DNA of 5,219 bases from Oscillospiraceae bacterium (lineage in GTDB: Bacteria; Bacillota; Clostridia; Oscillospirales; Oscillospiraceae): assembly GCA_017420125.1 (NCBI GenBank), contig JAFOJR010000117.1, positions 1-5,219 of the forward strand. Direction: 5' to 3'. Positions 4,832-5,219 of the stretch are shown here, in pieces (within the stretch, counting starts at the first letter, position 1; every line of letters starts with the position of its first letter). Both the position numbers and the translations under genes were made by a program. The notes below the pieces were generated by a model. That model was not told where the DNA came from and did no database searches. It was given only the letters and a program-made list of their open reading frames with translations.

Positions 4832-5219
4832 TTATTTGGGGCGGATCAAAAGGTTGATCAATTTGTTTTTGACCAGAATGACCTTGAAGATTTCCATGCC
4901 CTCCAGCTGGCGCGCCACTTTATCCAGCGCCTTTGCGGCTTCCAGAACGGTTGCTTCGTCGCTGTCCACCGGCACTTCCACGGTGCCGCGGAATTTGCCT
5001 TTGATCTGAACGGCCATCTGGACGCTTTCCTCTGCCAGCATTTCTTCTTTCCACACAGGCCAGGGATGGACACAGGCCATGCCGTCAAAGCCAAGCTGTT
5101 CCCAGATCTCCTCTGCAATATGCGGAGCAAAGGGAGAGAGCAGCAGAAGCAGCGCCTGCATATCCGCCTTGTTGGCGCCCTGGGCGGTGAAATCGTTCAC
5201 CATCGACATCAGCGCGGCA
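4832..5219 (-). CDS. leuS: Leucyl-tRNA synthetase, C-terminal part only
   Basis: The last 128 residues of leucyl-tRNA synthetase, the cytosolic class I enzyme that charges tRNA-Leu; the rest lies beyond the right edge. The visible part starts in the anticodon-binding helical bundle, with LLLLLSPFAPHIAEEIWEQL as the clearest family signature. It continues into the small C-terminal domain that contacts the tRNA elbow (VQIKGKFRGTVEVPVDSDEA, then ARQLEGMEIFKVILVKNKL). The tail INLLIRPK ends at TAA, the normal position for the family. The catalytic HIGH and KMSKS motifs and the editing domain are outside the window. The rpsU promoter begins about 40 bases after the stop; only a weak CAAAC/GTTTG hairpin without a T-run lies between, so some leuS transcripts may read into rpsU. 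Confidence 0.93.
   Translation of the reverse strand, partial: AALMSMVNDFTAQGANKADMQALLLLLSPFAPHIAEEIWEQLGFDGMACVHPWPVWKEEMLAEESVQMAVQIKGKFRGTVEVPVDSDEATVLEAAKALDKVARQLEGMEIFKVILVKNKLINLLIRPK

Noticed and set aside
1..5219. Search by eye for tRNA, rRNA, CRISPR repeats, transposase genes, attachment sites or prophage genes
   Set aside because: No such structure or gene was seen; the intergenic regions are all short (at most about 160 bases) and are accounted for by promoters, leaders and a terminator.

Overview
The window looks like chromosomal DNA from a GC-rich, low-branching Bacillota (Firmicutes), most likely a clostridial gut-type lineage such as Oscillospiraceae. This is inferred from the strong GGAGG-type ribosome binding sites, the TTGACA/TATAAT promoters, the short bS21, a YqeG-family HAD phosphatase and a NifS/NifU/Rrf2 iron-sulfur set. 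The species is not identifiable from the sequence alone. There is no mobile element, CRISPR array, tRNA or rRNA, and almost every gene belongs to a well known family.

Layout, left to right. Positions 1-1763 (minus strand) hold an iron-sulfur operon read right to left: cysteine desulfurase (nifS), the scaffold protein (nifU) starting directly after the nifS stop, then the first 38 codons of an Rrf2-family regulator that runs off the window. A promoter at 1823-1850 drives it and carries an AT-rich palindrome over its -10 box. Positions 1885-3509 (minus strand) hold a second transcription unit: a YqeG-type HAD phosphatase followed after 23 bases by an M24 (Xaa-Pro) peptidase. It is driven by a promoter at 3627-3656 and has a leader of about 110 bases containing a strong two-tier hairpin. 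Positions 3669-4439 (plus strand) hold a divergent gene for a cytosolic protein that looks like a degenerate glycoside-hydrolase-18 barrel without its catalytic acids. It ends at a hairpin terminator that probably serves both strands. Positions 4502-4687 (minus strand) hold rpsU (bS21) with its own perfect-consensus promoter, and 4832-5219 (minus strand) is the 3' end of leuS.

How the genes work together: NifS takes sulfur from cysteine and hands it to NifU, where clusters are built; the Rrf2 protein is a likely cluster- or cysteine-responsive regulator of the set. leuS and rpsU are translation genes. The YqeG/M24 pair are housekeeping enzymes with no evident link to iron-sulfur assembly. The points most worth a second look are the catalytically stripped GH18-like protein, the structured yqeG leader, the extra cysteine cluster at the NifU C-terminus, and the palindrome in the nifS promoter. 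I saw no clear sign of an undescribed multi-gene system.
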